From positions 1 to 6,920 of the forward strand of contig JAGXHC010000239.1 in NCBI GenBank assembly GCA_024636405.1: a DNA stretch of 6,920 nucleotides, read 5' to 3'. Both the position numbers and the translations under genes were made by a program. Position 1 is the stretch's first letter. The number at the start of each line of letters is the position of its first letter. The notes below the pieces were generated by a model. The model saw only the letters and a list, made by a program, of their open reading frames with translations, did no database searches and was not told the DNA's origin. Shown one piece after another: positions 1 to 6,863 of this stretch. Source of the stretch: Sulfitobacter sp. Its GTDB lineage: Bacteria; Pseudomonadota; Alphaproteobacteria; Rhodobacterales; Rhodobacteraceae.

Positions 1-1
1 C

Positions 2-916
2 CGGCCCTTTCCTGACCATATCTCGTTTCTGTGGGGTGACACCCAGCGCATCCAACGCTGGCAACGCCTGATGCAGAACAGACAGGTCCACACCCGCGAC
101 AGTTTTATCGAAGCACAACTGGATACCGTGAGCCCTGCCGCGCGTGGCTTGTTGCCGCTGATCGGCGCGGAACTGTGGTTCACCGGCGAAGCCGCCCCCG
201 AAGGCACGCCGGAGCGGCGGCGCCAGCGCGCACTGACTTTGCTGGCCGGCTGGTCAGGCGAGATGAACGAACACCTGCCGGAGCCTTTGATTTACGCCGC
301 GTGGATCAGGGCGCTGCAGGCGCGTCTGATCCAGGACGAGCTGGGCCCGTTGGCGGAAGAGTTCGATCACGTCGATCCGGTGTTCATAGAACGTGTGTTC
401 CGCGATGTGGACGGCGCGGCAGTATGGTGCGATGTGTTGCAATCTGCACCGCAAGAGACCTGCCCCGATATGGCACGGCTGGCGCTGGACGATGCGCTGA
501 TCTGGATCGGCGAGACATGGGGCGGGCAGCTTGAATCCCTGCGCTGGGGCGATGCCCATCAGGCAACGCACGATCACACCGTGCTGGGCGAAGTCCCGGT
601 GCTGCGCTATTTCGTCAATATCCGCCAATCCACCAGCGGCGGCGATCACACGCTGCAACGTGGCCGCACCAAAGGCACCGGTCCGGACCCTTTTTCAAAC
701 GTTCATGGTGCGGGGTATCGGGGTGTCTATGATTTCGCGGATCCGGATTCATCGGTCTTCATCATCTCGACCGGGCAATCAGGGCACTTTCTGTCGCGTC
801 ATTACGATGATCTGGCACAGATCTGGCGGCGCGGCGAATATATTCCAATGTCATTGGACGCCGATCTTGCACGCGCGGCCGCGGTGGGTGTCACGATCCT
901 GAACCCGGCGCCCTGA
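2..916 (+). CDS. Penicillin acylase family (peptidase S45) hydrolase, C-terminal part; 5' end outside window
   Basis: The reading frame is open from base 2 to the TGA at 914-916, giving 304 visible residues. It has no start of its own: the ATG at 71 lies inside the frame, and the preceding codons ([13 protein letters not shown]...) read as normal protein. Family-typical C-terminal features are [11 protein letters not shown], then [13 protein letters not shown], then [18 protein letters not shown], then [15 protein letters not shown] and [10 protein letters not shown]. These match the end of the beta subunit of S45 Ntn-hydrolases, which cleave amide bonds in acylated substrates (beta-lactam side chains, acyl-homoserine lactones or other N-acyl compounds). 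Known S45 enzymes are exported precursors that self-cleave to expose a catalytic N-terminal Ser. That Ser, the signal peptide and the alpha subunit would lie upstream of the window, so substrate and localisation cannot be judged. The stop overlaps the next gene's start (ATGA), suggesting translational coupling. Confidence 0.9.
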   Translation, partial: RPFPDHISFLWGDTQRIQRWQRLMQNRQVHTRDSFIEAQLDTVSPAARGLLPLIGAELWFTGEAAPEGTPERRRQRALTLLAGWSGEMNEHLPEPLIYAAWIRALQARLIQDELGPLAEEFDHVDPVFIERVFRDVDGAAVWCDVLQSAPQETCPDMARLALDDALIWIGETWGGQLESLRWGDAHQATHDHTVLGEVPVLRYFVNIRQSTSGGDHTLQRGRTKGTGPDPFSNVHGAGYRGVYDFADPDSSVFIISTGQSGHFLSRHYDDLAQIWRRGEYIPMSLDADLARAAAVGVTILNPAP

Positions 917-1479
917 TGACCCGCGTCATCGTCTTCAACAAACCCTACGGCGTGCTGTCGCAATTCACCGACAAGGGCGGCACAGGCAGCGCGCGCCCGA
1001 CGCTGTCGGGTTTTATTGATGAGCCCGGTTTTTACCCCGCCGGGCGGCTTGACCGCGACAGTGAGGGGTTGTTGGTGCTGACGGACAGCGGCCCCTTGCA
1101 GGCCCGCATCGCGCATCCGAAATACAAACGCACAAAGGTATATCTGGTGCAGGTCGAAGGCATCCCGGATGCGGCCAGCCTTGCCGCTTTGCGCACCGGT
1201 GTGCTGCTCAAGGACGGAATGACGGCCCCTGCCGAAGTGGCGCTGATTGACGCGCCAGACCCGATCTGGCCGCGCGATCCGCCGGTGCGGTTTCGCAAAT
1301 CGGTGCCTGATTGTTGGTTGCGGCTGTCAATCCGTGAGGGTCGCAACCGGCAGGTGCGGCGCATGACGGCGCATGTGGGCCATCCCACCTTGCGTCTGAT
1401 CCGCAGCCAGATTGGCGACTGGAGCCTTGGCGGGCTCAGCCCCGGCAGTTGGCGTTGGAGTTCGGAGACCGGCCGCTAG
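916..1479 (+). CDS. rluE: 23S rRNA pseudouridine synthase, RluE type (RsuA/RluB/E/F family)
   Basis: The 187-residue protein begins [20 protein letters not shown]. It carries the family motif [18 protein letters not shown], in which Asp46 of GRLD is the expected catalytic nucleophile. The C-terminal signature [20 protein letters not shown] is followed by [11 protein letters not shown]. The N-terminal S4 RNA-binding domain of RsuA, RluB and RluF is absent, as in RluE. The VQVEGIP segment and the [18 protein letters not shown] segment also follow the RluE pattern (E. coli RluE modifies U2457 of 23S rRNA in the peptidyl-transferase region; EC 5.4.99.20). The start ATG overlaps the upstream stop as ATGA, so translation probably depends on the acylase gene upstream. 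The assignment to RluE rather than another S4-less paralogue is from motif memory, not alignment. The gene ends 10 nt from the convergent DUF2177 gene. Confidence 0.92.
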   Translation: MTRVIVFNKPYGVLSQFTDKGGTGSARPTLSGFIDEPGFYPAGRLDRDSEGLLVLTDSGPLQARIAHPKYKRTKVYLVQVEGIPDAASLAALRTGVLLKDGMTAPAEVALIDAPDPIWPRDPPVRFRKSVPDCWLRLSIREGRNRQVRRMTAHVGHPTLRLIRSQIGDWSLGGLSPGSWRWSSETGR

Positions 1480-1489
1480 CGGTACGCGC

Positions 1490-1891
1490 TCAGGCGATCA
1501 TCCGAGTGATCCAGACACCGGCCGTCGCCGATACCGCCGTCAGCACTGTGCCCCAGGTAAAATCCGTGGCGACCATTGACCAGGTCCAATCCTTCAGCGT
1601 GGCAAGGTTGGTAAATTCGTAGGTGCCGTACCCCATCGCCCCGATCAGGGCCGCATTGCCCAATACCCACAGCAAGCTGCGGTCTTGCGACAAGGCCGGC
1701 CACGACACGAACCACAACAGCACAACGACGTAGAACGCATAAAAGACAATCGCCGGAACAATGCGAAACTCCTCCAGCAGCAGGCCGCCAATGTCCTTTT
1801 GAAAGGTCGGTTTGATCAGGTAGCTCAGGCCGATAAAATCAAGACCCAGAAAGATCGCGAAGGTGGCGACGTAGAGGATGGCAATGGTCAT
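1490..1891 (-). CDS. Small multi-spanning membrane protein, DUF2177 family
   Basis: The gene encodes 133 residues starting MTIAILYVATFAIFLGLDF. The start was placed at the ATG at 1891 because a GGAG lies 7 nt upstream. A longer reading from a GTG at 1963 would add 24 charged residues with no ribosome site and would run through the palindromic intergenic region. Four hydrophobic segments are visible at about residues 3-25, 44-64, 73-90 and 108-128, so this is an inner-membrane protein. The motifs LDFIGLSYL near the N-terminus, YGTYEFTNLATLKDW (about 88-102) and ATDFTWGTVL (about 108-117) resemble the DUF2177 predicted-membrane-protein family. That family has no established biochemical role to my knowledge, and I do not assign one. 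The gene lies 93 nt downstream of hflX on the same strand, so it could be read through or use its own promoter. It converges on rluE. Confidence 0.85.
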   Translation of the reverse strand: MTIAILYVATFAIFLGLDFIGLSYLIKPTFQKDIGGLLLEEFRIVPAIVFYAFYVVVLLWFVSWPALSQDRSLLWVLGNAALIGAMGYGTYEFTNLATLKDWTWSMVATDFTWGTVLTAVSATAGVWITRMIA

Positions 1892-1939
1892 GGGTGCGCT
1901 CCGAAAGGACTTCTCAATGGTCCATATGCGGCGGCACTC

Positions 1940-1957
1940 AGAAAATTCGAATTTTCT
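1940..1957. promoter_or_regulatory. Perfect 18-bp AT-rich palindrome, candidate operator upstream of the DUF2177 gene
   Basis: AGAAAATTCGAATTTTCT is its own reverse complement. One further pair (1938 with 1959) matches after a mismatch, making 22 bp with one mismatched pair. It sits 49-66 nt upstream of the DUF2177 start and covers its candidate -10, so it could be a repressor site. It is also only 28 nt past the hflX stop. AT-rich sequence of this kind is conspicuous in GC-rich surroundings. Confidence 0.5.
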
Positions 1958-1974
1958 AACCAAATTTCTTTCAA
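1945..1974 (-). promoter_or_regulatory. Candidate promoter of the DUF2177 gene
   Basis: In the minus direction, TTGAAA (1969-1974, 5 of 6 matches) and TCGAAT (1945-1950, 4 of 6) are 18 nt apart. Initiation would be near 1938, with a leader of about 47 nt. The -35 lies in one inverted repeat and the -10 in the centre of the 18-bp palindrome. Confidence 0.35.
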
Positions 1975-1979
1975 GAAAT
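1964..1979. repeat. Inverted repeat just past hflX
   Basis: ATTTCTT and AAGAAAT form 7-bp arms around TC. The adjoining CTCTG-T-CAGAG at 1980-1990 is a second dyad that covers the hflX stop codon. As an RNA hairpin the AT stem is weak and has no U-tract, so it is not a clear intrinsic terminator. Confidence 0.45.
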
Positions 1980-1984
1980 CTCTG

Positions 1985-3283
1985 TCAGAGCAGTTGGAAC
2001 TGAGATTCCTGCTCTGCGCTCCAGCGCACGGTGATCTCAAATCCGGTTTCAGTCTGGGTCTCATGTTCGACGATATCTTGCTCAAACAGCCAGGCCCGCT
2101 TTTTGCCGGCACTGAAGGGCAGCGTTAAATCGCAGGTGCGCACAGCACCCTGCAACGCTTCGGCGATGGTGGCCTGCAACGGCCCCAGCCCCTCACCATC
2201 CAACGCGGAAATGGCCAGCACATCAGGATCGCGTTCGGCGCGGGCGCGCACGGCATCGGCGGCCTCGGCCGGCAGAAGATCAAGCTTGTTCCAGACCTCG
2301 AAACCGCGGGTTTCCTTCGGCACGCCAAGTGACGTCAGAATATCGCGCACATTGCGGGCCTGTTCTTCGGTTTCGGCATGGCTGATGTCGCGGACATGCA
2401 GGATGATATCGGCAGCGAGCACTTCTTCCAGTGTGGCGCGAAAGGCCGCGACCAGCTCTGTCGGGAGGTCCGAAATGAACCCCACCGTGTCGCTCAGAAT
2501 AATCTCGGGTCCATCAGGCAACGCAAGGCTGCGCATGGTTGGGTCCAGCGTGGCAAAAAGCATGTCCTTGACCAGCACTTCGGCCCCGGTCAGTCGGTTG
2601 AACAGCGTCGATTTGCCGGCGTTGGTATAGCCCACCAATGCCACAATCGGGTACGGCACCTTGGCGCGTGCGGCACGGTGCAGCGCGCGGGTTTTCACAA
2701 CCTTATCGAGTTGCCGACGCAGACGGACCAGTTGGTCGTCGATGGCGCGGCGGTCGGATTCGATCTGGGTTTCCCCCGGTCCCCCGACAAATCCCAGCCC
2801 ACCGCGCTGTCGTTCAAGGTGGGTCCAGGCGCGCACCAACCGGGTGCGCTGGTAATTGAGCGCGGCCATTTCGACCTGCAATACGCCCTCGCGCGTTGCC
2901 GCGCGGTCGCTGAAAATCTCAAGGATCAGGCCGGTGCGGTCCAGCAGCTTGGCACCCCAGGCCTTTTCAAGATTGCGCTGTTGCACCGGGCTGACGTGGC
3001 CGTCGACCAGCACAAGTTCCACTTCTGCCGCTTCCATGCGGTCGTGAAGTTCCTTGACCTTGCCGGACCCGAAAAGCATGCCCGCGCTGACCGTGCGCAG
3101 CGGCACGATTTCGGACCCCACGACCTCAAGTTGTGGCAGGGCATGCGCCAGTGCCACCGCTTCGGCCAGCGCCGGAACAGGATCGCGGCGATCGTTGTTC
3201 GACTTGATGTCAGGATGCAGAACCCAGGCGCGGGTAAAGCGCGGGCCGCCGGTTTCGTCGATCTGGAATTCAGGACGGCTCAA
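1985..3283 (-). CDS. hflX: Ribosome-associated GTPase HflX
   Basis: The 432-residue product has the HflX architecture. An N-terminal nucleotide-binding/HflX domain (about residues 30-130) includes [14 protein letters not shown] glycine-rich helical linker follows ([19 protein letters not shown], about 161-179), then the G domain. Within the G domain are the P-loop GYTNAGKST (218-226), a G2 Thr in FATLDPT (243-249), G3 DTVG (265-268), G4 NKLD (332-335) and G5 SA (359-360). HflX proteins bind the 50S E-site region and split or rescue stalled 70S ribosomes during heat or antibiotic stress. The start is TTG at 3281-3283, overlapping the hfq TGA by 4 nt (TTGA). An in-frame stop lies 18 nt upstream of that TTG and no ATG or GTG intervenes, so TTG is the first possible start. 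A GAGGG about 12 nt upstream may serve as the ribosome site. Translational coupling to hfq is likely. Confidence 0.96.
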
Positions 3284-3519
3284 GAAGCGTCTTCGCCCTC
3301 ATATAAGCTGATCGGCTGGCTGGGCATGATGGTGGAGATCGCATGCTTGTACACAAGTTGTGACTGGCCATCACGGCGCAGCAGCACGCAGAAATTGTCA
3401 AACCAGGTGATGACACCTTGCAGTTTGACCCCATTGATCAGGAAGATTGTAACCGGGACCTTGGTCTTGCGAACGTGATTCAGGAACGCATCCTGAAGGT
3501 TCTGTCTATCCGACGCCAT
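3280..3519 (-). CDS. hfq: RNA chaperone Hfq
   Basis: The 79-residue protein begins [20 protein letters not shown], with the Sm1 motif in [21 protein letters not shown] (residues 23-43) and the Sm2 motif YKHAISTI (57-64). Lys58 and His59 correspond to the conserved proximal-face YKHA residues, and Gln9 matches Gln8 of E. coli. Hfq forms a cytosolic hexamer that binds A-rich and U-rich RNA and promotes pairing of small RNAs with mRNAs. The chain ends shortly after the Sm fold with the acidic YEGEDAS, so it lacks the long tail of the E. coli protein, as expected for alphaproteobacteria. The frame stays open upstream to about 3621, but the ATG at 3519 fits the conserved N-terminus and has AAAGG about 8 nt upstream. 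hflX overlaps its stop by 4 nt. trkH lies 139 nt upstream on the same strand. Confidence 0.97.
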
Positions 3520-3570
3520 TTTGTTTGCCTTTGTTCTTGCTCGTGTTCTTACTGGCGTCCGCGGACCGGA

Positions 3571-3577
3571 CCCCCCC
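3571..3577. repeat. C7 homopolymer in the hfq leader
   Basis: Seven consecutive C on the plus strand (G7 in the hfq transcript direction) lie 52 nt upstream of the hfq start. The tract directly adjoins the 10-bp palindrome GTCCGCGGAC at 3557-3566. Confidence 0.9.
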
Positions 3578-3586
3578 ATTGCGGCG

Positions 3587-3615
3587 ACTATGGAGCGCAA
3601 GTGCGCGAGTTTCCA
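3587..3615 (-). promoter_or_regulatory. Weak candidate promoter upstream of hfq
   Basis: In the minus direction, TGGAAA (3610-3615) and CATAGT (3587-3592) are separated by 17 nt, each matching the sigma70 consensus at 4 of 6 positions. This would give hfq a promoter independent of trkAH with a leader of about 60 nt. In such GC-rich DNA this match is close to chance, and hfq may instead be transcribed from trkA or by another sigma factor. Confidence 0.2.
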
Positions 3616-3632
3616 GTGCAAATCAGGGACAG

Positions 3633-3640
3633 CCCCCCCC
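3633..3640. repeat. C8 homopolymer between trkH and hfq
   Basis: Eight consecutive C on the plus strand (G8 in the transcript direction) lie 18 nt past the end of trkH and about 113 nt before hfq. It could pair weakly with the following CCC, but there is no U-tract, so I do not call a terminator. Confidence 0.9.
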
Positions 3641-3658
3641 GAAACCCGGCGATGCGTG

Positions 3659-5215
3659 TCAGGCGCGCCACAGATCGGGCGTCAGAAGTGCTATGATGGC
3701 CAAAGTCTCAAGCCGTCCCACCACCATCGCGCCGCACAGGATCGCTTTTGCCGCGACGCTGAGCTCAATCAGACGGATCGGTGCGTCTGCGGCATATTCA
3801 ATCAGCGGACCCGTGGTGGACAGTGTTGCCACTGACATGACCAGCGCCTCATCAAAAGGGGCGCCGACCAGCGTGAGCAGCATCGTGATACCCGCCAGAG
3901 ACAGCGCGAAAAGCATGAAAAAGATCCACGCGATAAAGGCACCGTTGCTTTGCAGGCGGCGCCCTGCCGCGCCTGCGCCGCTGACGGAATTGGGATAGAC
4001 AAGACGCTCCATCTCTCGCACCCCGTTTTTATAAAGCGCAAAGACCCTCAGCAGCTTGACCCCACCCGCCGTGGTGGCGACCCCGCCCCCGATCAGCGCA
4101 AGCCCCATCAGGATGAGACCCGGCGTGGCAAGGCCGGACCAGCTTTGGGCCTGCGTCCAGTGTTCGGACACAAAACCGGTGGTCGTGAGGAAGGACATCA
4201 CCGTAAATATCGCCCCCCAAAGCGCCAGCGCCGCTTCGGTCAGGTTCTCTCCTGCGGAGACGTCGAATGCACCGATGAAATGGCGCGCAAACAGCAGCAG
4301 CGGCACACCGATCACCACAAAAATGCCGATTCGAAACTCCGGATCGGTCATCAAGCCACCCTGCGTCGCCGTGATCGTATCCTTGGAAAAGGTAAGCCGC
4401 GACAGCGCGAACATCATGAAAAGCACCATGACCGCCTCACCGCTGACACCGGAACGCGATTCCGCCACGCCGCTGATCGGCGAGATGCCAGAGGTCGCCA
4501 GGGTTGACATCGCATGGCAAAGCGCCACCAGCGGCCGGTCGCCGCCCGCCATCAGCAGCAGCCACAGCATCAGCGTCAGCGCGACATAGATCGGCACCAG
4601 TGCCCGCGCGGCCCGCATCAAACGCTGGCGCGGGTCCACAGGGACACTGCGGGCGTTGATGTCCATTTCGCGTCGGCCCGGTTCGGCCTGGGCCGTCACC
4701 TCGAAGCCGCCCAGATGCAGCGGTGCCAAGATCGCAGACGCCGACAACCACATCAGCAGCCCGCCCATCCATCCAACCTGCGCGCGCCACAAATGCAAGG
4801 TGTCGCTCAGCCGTCCGGGATCGCGGAACATGGTGGCACCTGTGGTCGTAATCGCGCTGACCATCTCAAAATAGGCATTTGCGAAGCTTGTTGTCGGCAG
4901 GGATTCAATAAACGGTATCGCCAGCAGCAAGGGCAGAAACACGAACGCCGAAAACAGCGACAAAAGTGGTCCAAGGGCGCCATGTTTGGGTTTGCGCCCG
5001 GCATGCGCCACAGCAATCAGCGCAAAGGTCACAAGCCCCAGCAGGCCGGAATAGAAAAATGCACGCGCCGTTTCAAGATCGCGGACGACAACGCCGTAGA
5101 TGGCCGGCACGATCATCGACGCGGAAGCCATGCCGAACACCAGCAAAAACAGCGGCAGGTTCAGCACGTCGAATCTGATATGGCTTTGACGGCGCAGGGC
5201 GAAGTCTCCGGTCAT
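3659..5215 (-). CDS. trkH: Trk-type potassium uptake pore protein TrkH
   Basis: The hydrophobic protein of 518 residues has the four pore repeats of the TrkH/KtrB/HKT superfamily. The four filter loops are TTTGAT (123-128), TLATSGIS (about 238-245, filter Gly243), LTTTGF (filter Gly347) and TLSTTGP (filter Gly469), so every central glycine is present. A glycine-rich gating segment [10 protein letters not shown] lies at about 376-385, followed by [13 protein letters not shown]. TrkH is the K+-translocating inner-membrane dimer gated by TrkA. The ATG at 5215 was chosen because AGGA lies 8 nt upstream. A GTG at 5236, seven codons earlier, has no ribosome site and sits inside a palindrome. trkA is 136 nt upstream on the same strand. 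A strong dyad symmetry ends within the ribosome site, which may affect expression. Confidence 0.95.
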
Positions 5216-5225
5216 AGGGTGGTTC

Positions 5226-5255
5226 CTGATAATCACAGCCGGCTGTGATTGTCAG
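5226..5255. promoter_or_regulatory. Long palindrome abutting the trkH ribosome binding site (operator, RNA hairpin or antisense terminator)
   Basis: AATCACAGCCGGCTGTGATT at 5231-5250 is a perfect 20-bp palindrome. It is flanked by CTGA at 5226-5229 and TCAG at 5252-5255, which also pair, with a single mismatched position between (5230/5251). In the trkH mRNA the 3' arm ends with the AG of the AGGA ribosome site, so a hairpin with a CCGG loop could mask translation initiation. On the plus strand the mismatch becomes a U-G pair and the stem is followed by ATG and then T6 (5259-5264), the form of an intrinsic terminator. No plus-strand gene ends there, so this would stop antisense transcripts. 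It could equally be a protein operator. Confidence 0.6.
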
Positions 5256-5351
5256 ATGTTTTTTGTCGTGCGTCGCGGGGTCTGTCACCGCACCCGGCAG
5301 ACAAACCGGCCGCTGCAATCATTGATACCCCGGCCTGCGCCTTCGTGCGGA

Positions 5352-6728
5352 TCAGAAGAAATCGATGGAAACCTGCATCAGTTGTTCAACCTTGGGCACG
5401 TCCTCGGCCAGCACAAAAATGGCGATAACATCACCTTCGTCAATGCGGGTGCTGCCCAACGGTCGGATCACTTCATTGCCCTTGCGGACCATGCCGATCA
5501 ACACACCTTCCGGAAAATCGATTTCAGACACCCGTTTTCCCGCAATGGGCGAGGTCGACAGGACTTCGGCCTCAATCACCTCGGCCTCTGCGTCGCCGAT
5601 GGAATAGACCGCGCGCACGCGGCCATGACGGATGTGGCGCAGGATCGAGCTGACGGTGGTGGCACGCGGATTGATATAGGCGTCAATGCCCAGCGGGGTC
5701 ATCAGCGGCACCAGCGTGGGGTCATTTATAAGCGCGATCGTAAACGGACAGCCTTCGGCCTTGGCGCGCACGCAGGCCAGCATATTGGTCTTGTCGTCGT
5801 CGGTCACGGCCAGCATCGCATCAGCGCGGCCGATACCCGCCTCAGCCAGCAAAGCGGCGTCCAGACCGTCACCGTTCAGCACGATCGTACGCTCCAGCGC
5901 TTCGGCAGCGCGTTCAGCGTTGACGCGGTTCTTTTCGATCATCTTGGCGCGGATGCGCAATGGGCCGGATTCCAGATGCAACGCCACCGTCAGCCCGACA
6001 TTGCCGCCGCCCACCAGCACCACGCGTTCCTGTTTCGTGGCTTTCTTGCCGAAAATTTCCATGGTGCGGGGGATGTCATCCTTGTGGGCGAAAACATAGC
6101 AATCGTCGCCGACAAAAAGCTGGTCCTTGGCTTCTGGTGCGAACAACGTGCCGTCGCGGCGCACCCCCACAACAACCGCGCGCAGCGTCGAGAACAGATC
6201 CGTCAGCTGGCGCAACGGCGTGTTGACCACCGGACATTCATTGTCCAGCGAGATGCCCAAAAGGTGCGCCTGCCCGTCCATGAAAACTTCTGTATCAAAG
6301 GCGGCGGGCGCCTGAAGCCGTTGCAATGCTGCGGCGGCGACTTCGCGTTCGGGGCTGATCACCACGTCGATGGGCATGTGATCGCGCCGGTAAAGATCGG
6401 AGTAGATCGCATCCAGATATGACTGGCTGCGCAGACGGGCGATCTTGCGGTTGATGCCAAAGACCGAATGCGCAACCTGACAGGTCACCATATTGACCTC
6501 ATCGGAATGGGTCGCGGCGATGATCATTTCGGCGTCGCGCGCGCCGGCACGGTCCAGCACGTCGGGATAGCTCGCAAAGCCCGCGATGCCCTGCACATCA
6601 AGCGAATCCGTGGCCCGGCGCACCAGATCGGGATTGCTGTCCACGACGGTCACGTCATTGCGTTCGCCCGAAAGATGGCGGGCAATCTGCCAGCCGACCT
6701 GCCCCGCACCGCAAATGATGATTTTCAT
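5352..6728 (-). CDS. trkA: Trk system potassium uptake regulator TrkA (tandem RCK domains)
   Basis: The 458-residue cytosolic protein is a tandem duplication of RCK_N plus RCK_C, the usual TrkA length and layout. The first Rossmann motif is GAGQVG (7-12) with Asp30 at the end of the second strand. The second is GGGNVG (240-245) with Glu265 in MIEKN. Both acidic residues fit NAD(H) binding. RCK_C modules follow at about 140-225 and 372-455, the latter containing VLIGMVRKG and EGDVIAIFV. TrkA forms the ring under TrkH and couples nucleotide binding (ATP, ADP, NADH) to pore opening. The ATG at 6728 has AGGAG 9 nt upstream. trkH follows 136 nt downstream on the same strand. In many alphaproteobacteria ntrYX precedes trkA. 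Here the upstream neighbour is a divergent lipoprotein gene. Confidence 0.96.
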   Translation of the reverse strand: MKIIICGAGQVGWQIARHLSGERNDVTVVDSNPDLVRRATDSLDVQGIAGFASYPDVLDRAGARDAEMIIAATHSDEVNMVTCQVAHSVFGINRKIARLRSQSYLDAIYSDLYRRDHMPIDVVISPEREVAAAALQRLQAPAAFDTEVFMDGQAHLLGISLDNECPVVNTPLRQLTDLFSTLRAVVVGVRRDGTLFAPEAKDQLFVGDDCYVFAHKDDIPRTMEIFGKKATKQERVVLVGGGNVGLTVALHLESGPLRIRAKMIEKNRVNAERAAEALERTIVLNGDGLDAALLAEAGIGRADAMLAVTDDDKTNMLACVRAKAEGCPFTIALINDPTLVPLMTPLGIDAYINPRATTVSSILRHIRHGRVRAVYSIGDAEAEVIEAEVLSTSPIAGKRVSEIDFPEGVLIGMVRKGNEVIRPLGSTRIDEGDVIAIFVLAEDVPKVEQLMQVSIDFF

Positions 6729-6787
6729 GATCTTTGTCTCCTGCGAAGGCGTGCACCAAAGGGTTGCCGCGCGCCAATGTCGGATCG

Positions 6788-6816
6788 GTTAGATGGCATG
6801 ACAGCGGACGTGGCAA
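6788..6816 (-). promoter_or_regulatory. Candidate sigma70-type promoter of trkA
   Basis: In the minus direction, TTGCCA (6811-6816, 5 of 6 matches to the -35 consensus) and TCTAAC (6788-6793, 4 of 6) are 17 nt apart. Initiation would fall near 6781, giving a leader of about 53 nt before the trkA ATG. It is the best -35/-10 pair I could find in the 135-nt divergent gap. Confidence 0.4.
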
Positions 6817-6828
6817 GGGTCAATTCAA

Positions 6829-6857
6829 TTGTCTCGGGCACGAAGACTTGGCATAGT
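6829..6857 (+). promoter_or_regulatory. Candidate promoter of the divergent lipoprotein gene
   Basis: TTGTCT (6829-6834) and CATAGT (6852-6857) are 17 nt apart, each with 4 of 6 consensus matches. The -10 ends only 6 nt before the ATG at 6864, so if real it would yield a nearly leaderless transcript. The -35 overlaps the odd palindrome CAATTCAATTG (6821-6831) that lies between the two divergent promoters. Confidence 0.25.
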
Positions 6858-6863
6858 GGGGGG

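Noticed and set aside
1892..1963. N-terminal extension of the DUF2177 protein by 24 residues
   Set aside because: It would start at GTG inside the palindromic region without a ribosome site, and it adds charged residues before the first membrane segment. The ATG at 1891 has GGAG at good spacing.
2378..3478. Open plus-strand frame of 366 codons antisense to hflX and hfq
   Set aside because: It is the mirror of clearly recognisable hflX and hfq coding sequence in GC-rich DNA. Its product is His/Gln/Arg-rich with no recognisable motif.
3520..3621. N-terminal extension of Hfq by 34 residues
   Set aside because: The extra residues are basic, low-complexity and run through the C7 tract. The conserved Hfq N-terminus starts at the ATG at 3519 with a usable ribosome site.
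3619..3658. Intrinsic terminator after trkH
   Set aside because: The G8 run can pair with a following CCC, but the stem is only about 3-4 bp and no U-tract follows.
3950..5248. Long plus-strand frames (185 and 244 codons) antisense to trkH
   Set aside because: They are shadows of trkH with Arg/Gln/His-rich content, no ribosome site and no family resemblance.
5256..6422. Open plus-strand frame of 388 codons antisense to trkA
   Set aside because: Its translation is a low-complexity His/Gln/Asp-rich string typical of the antisense strand of a GC-rich gene. trkA on the other strand is unmistakable.
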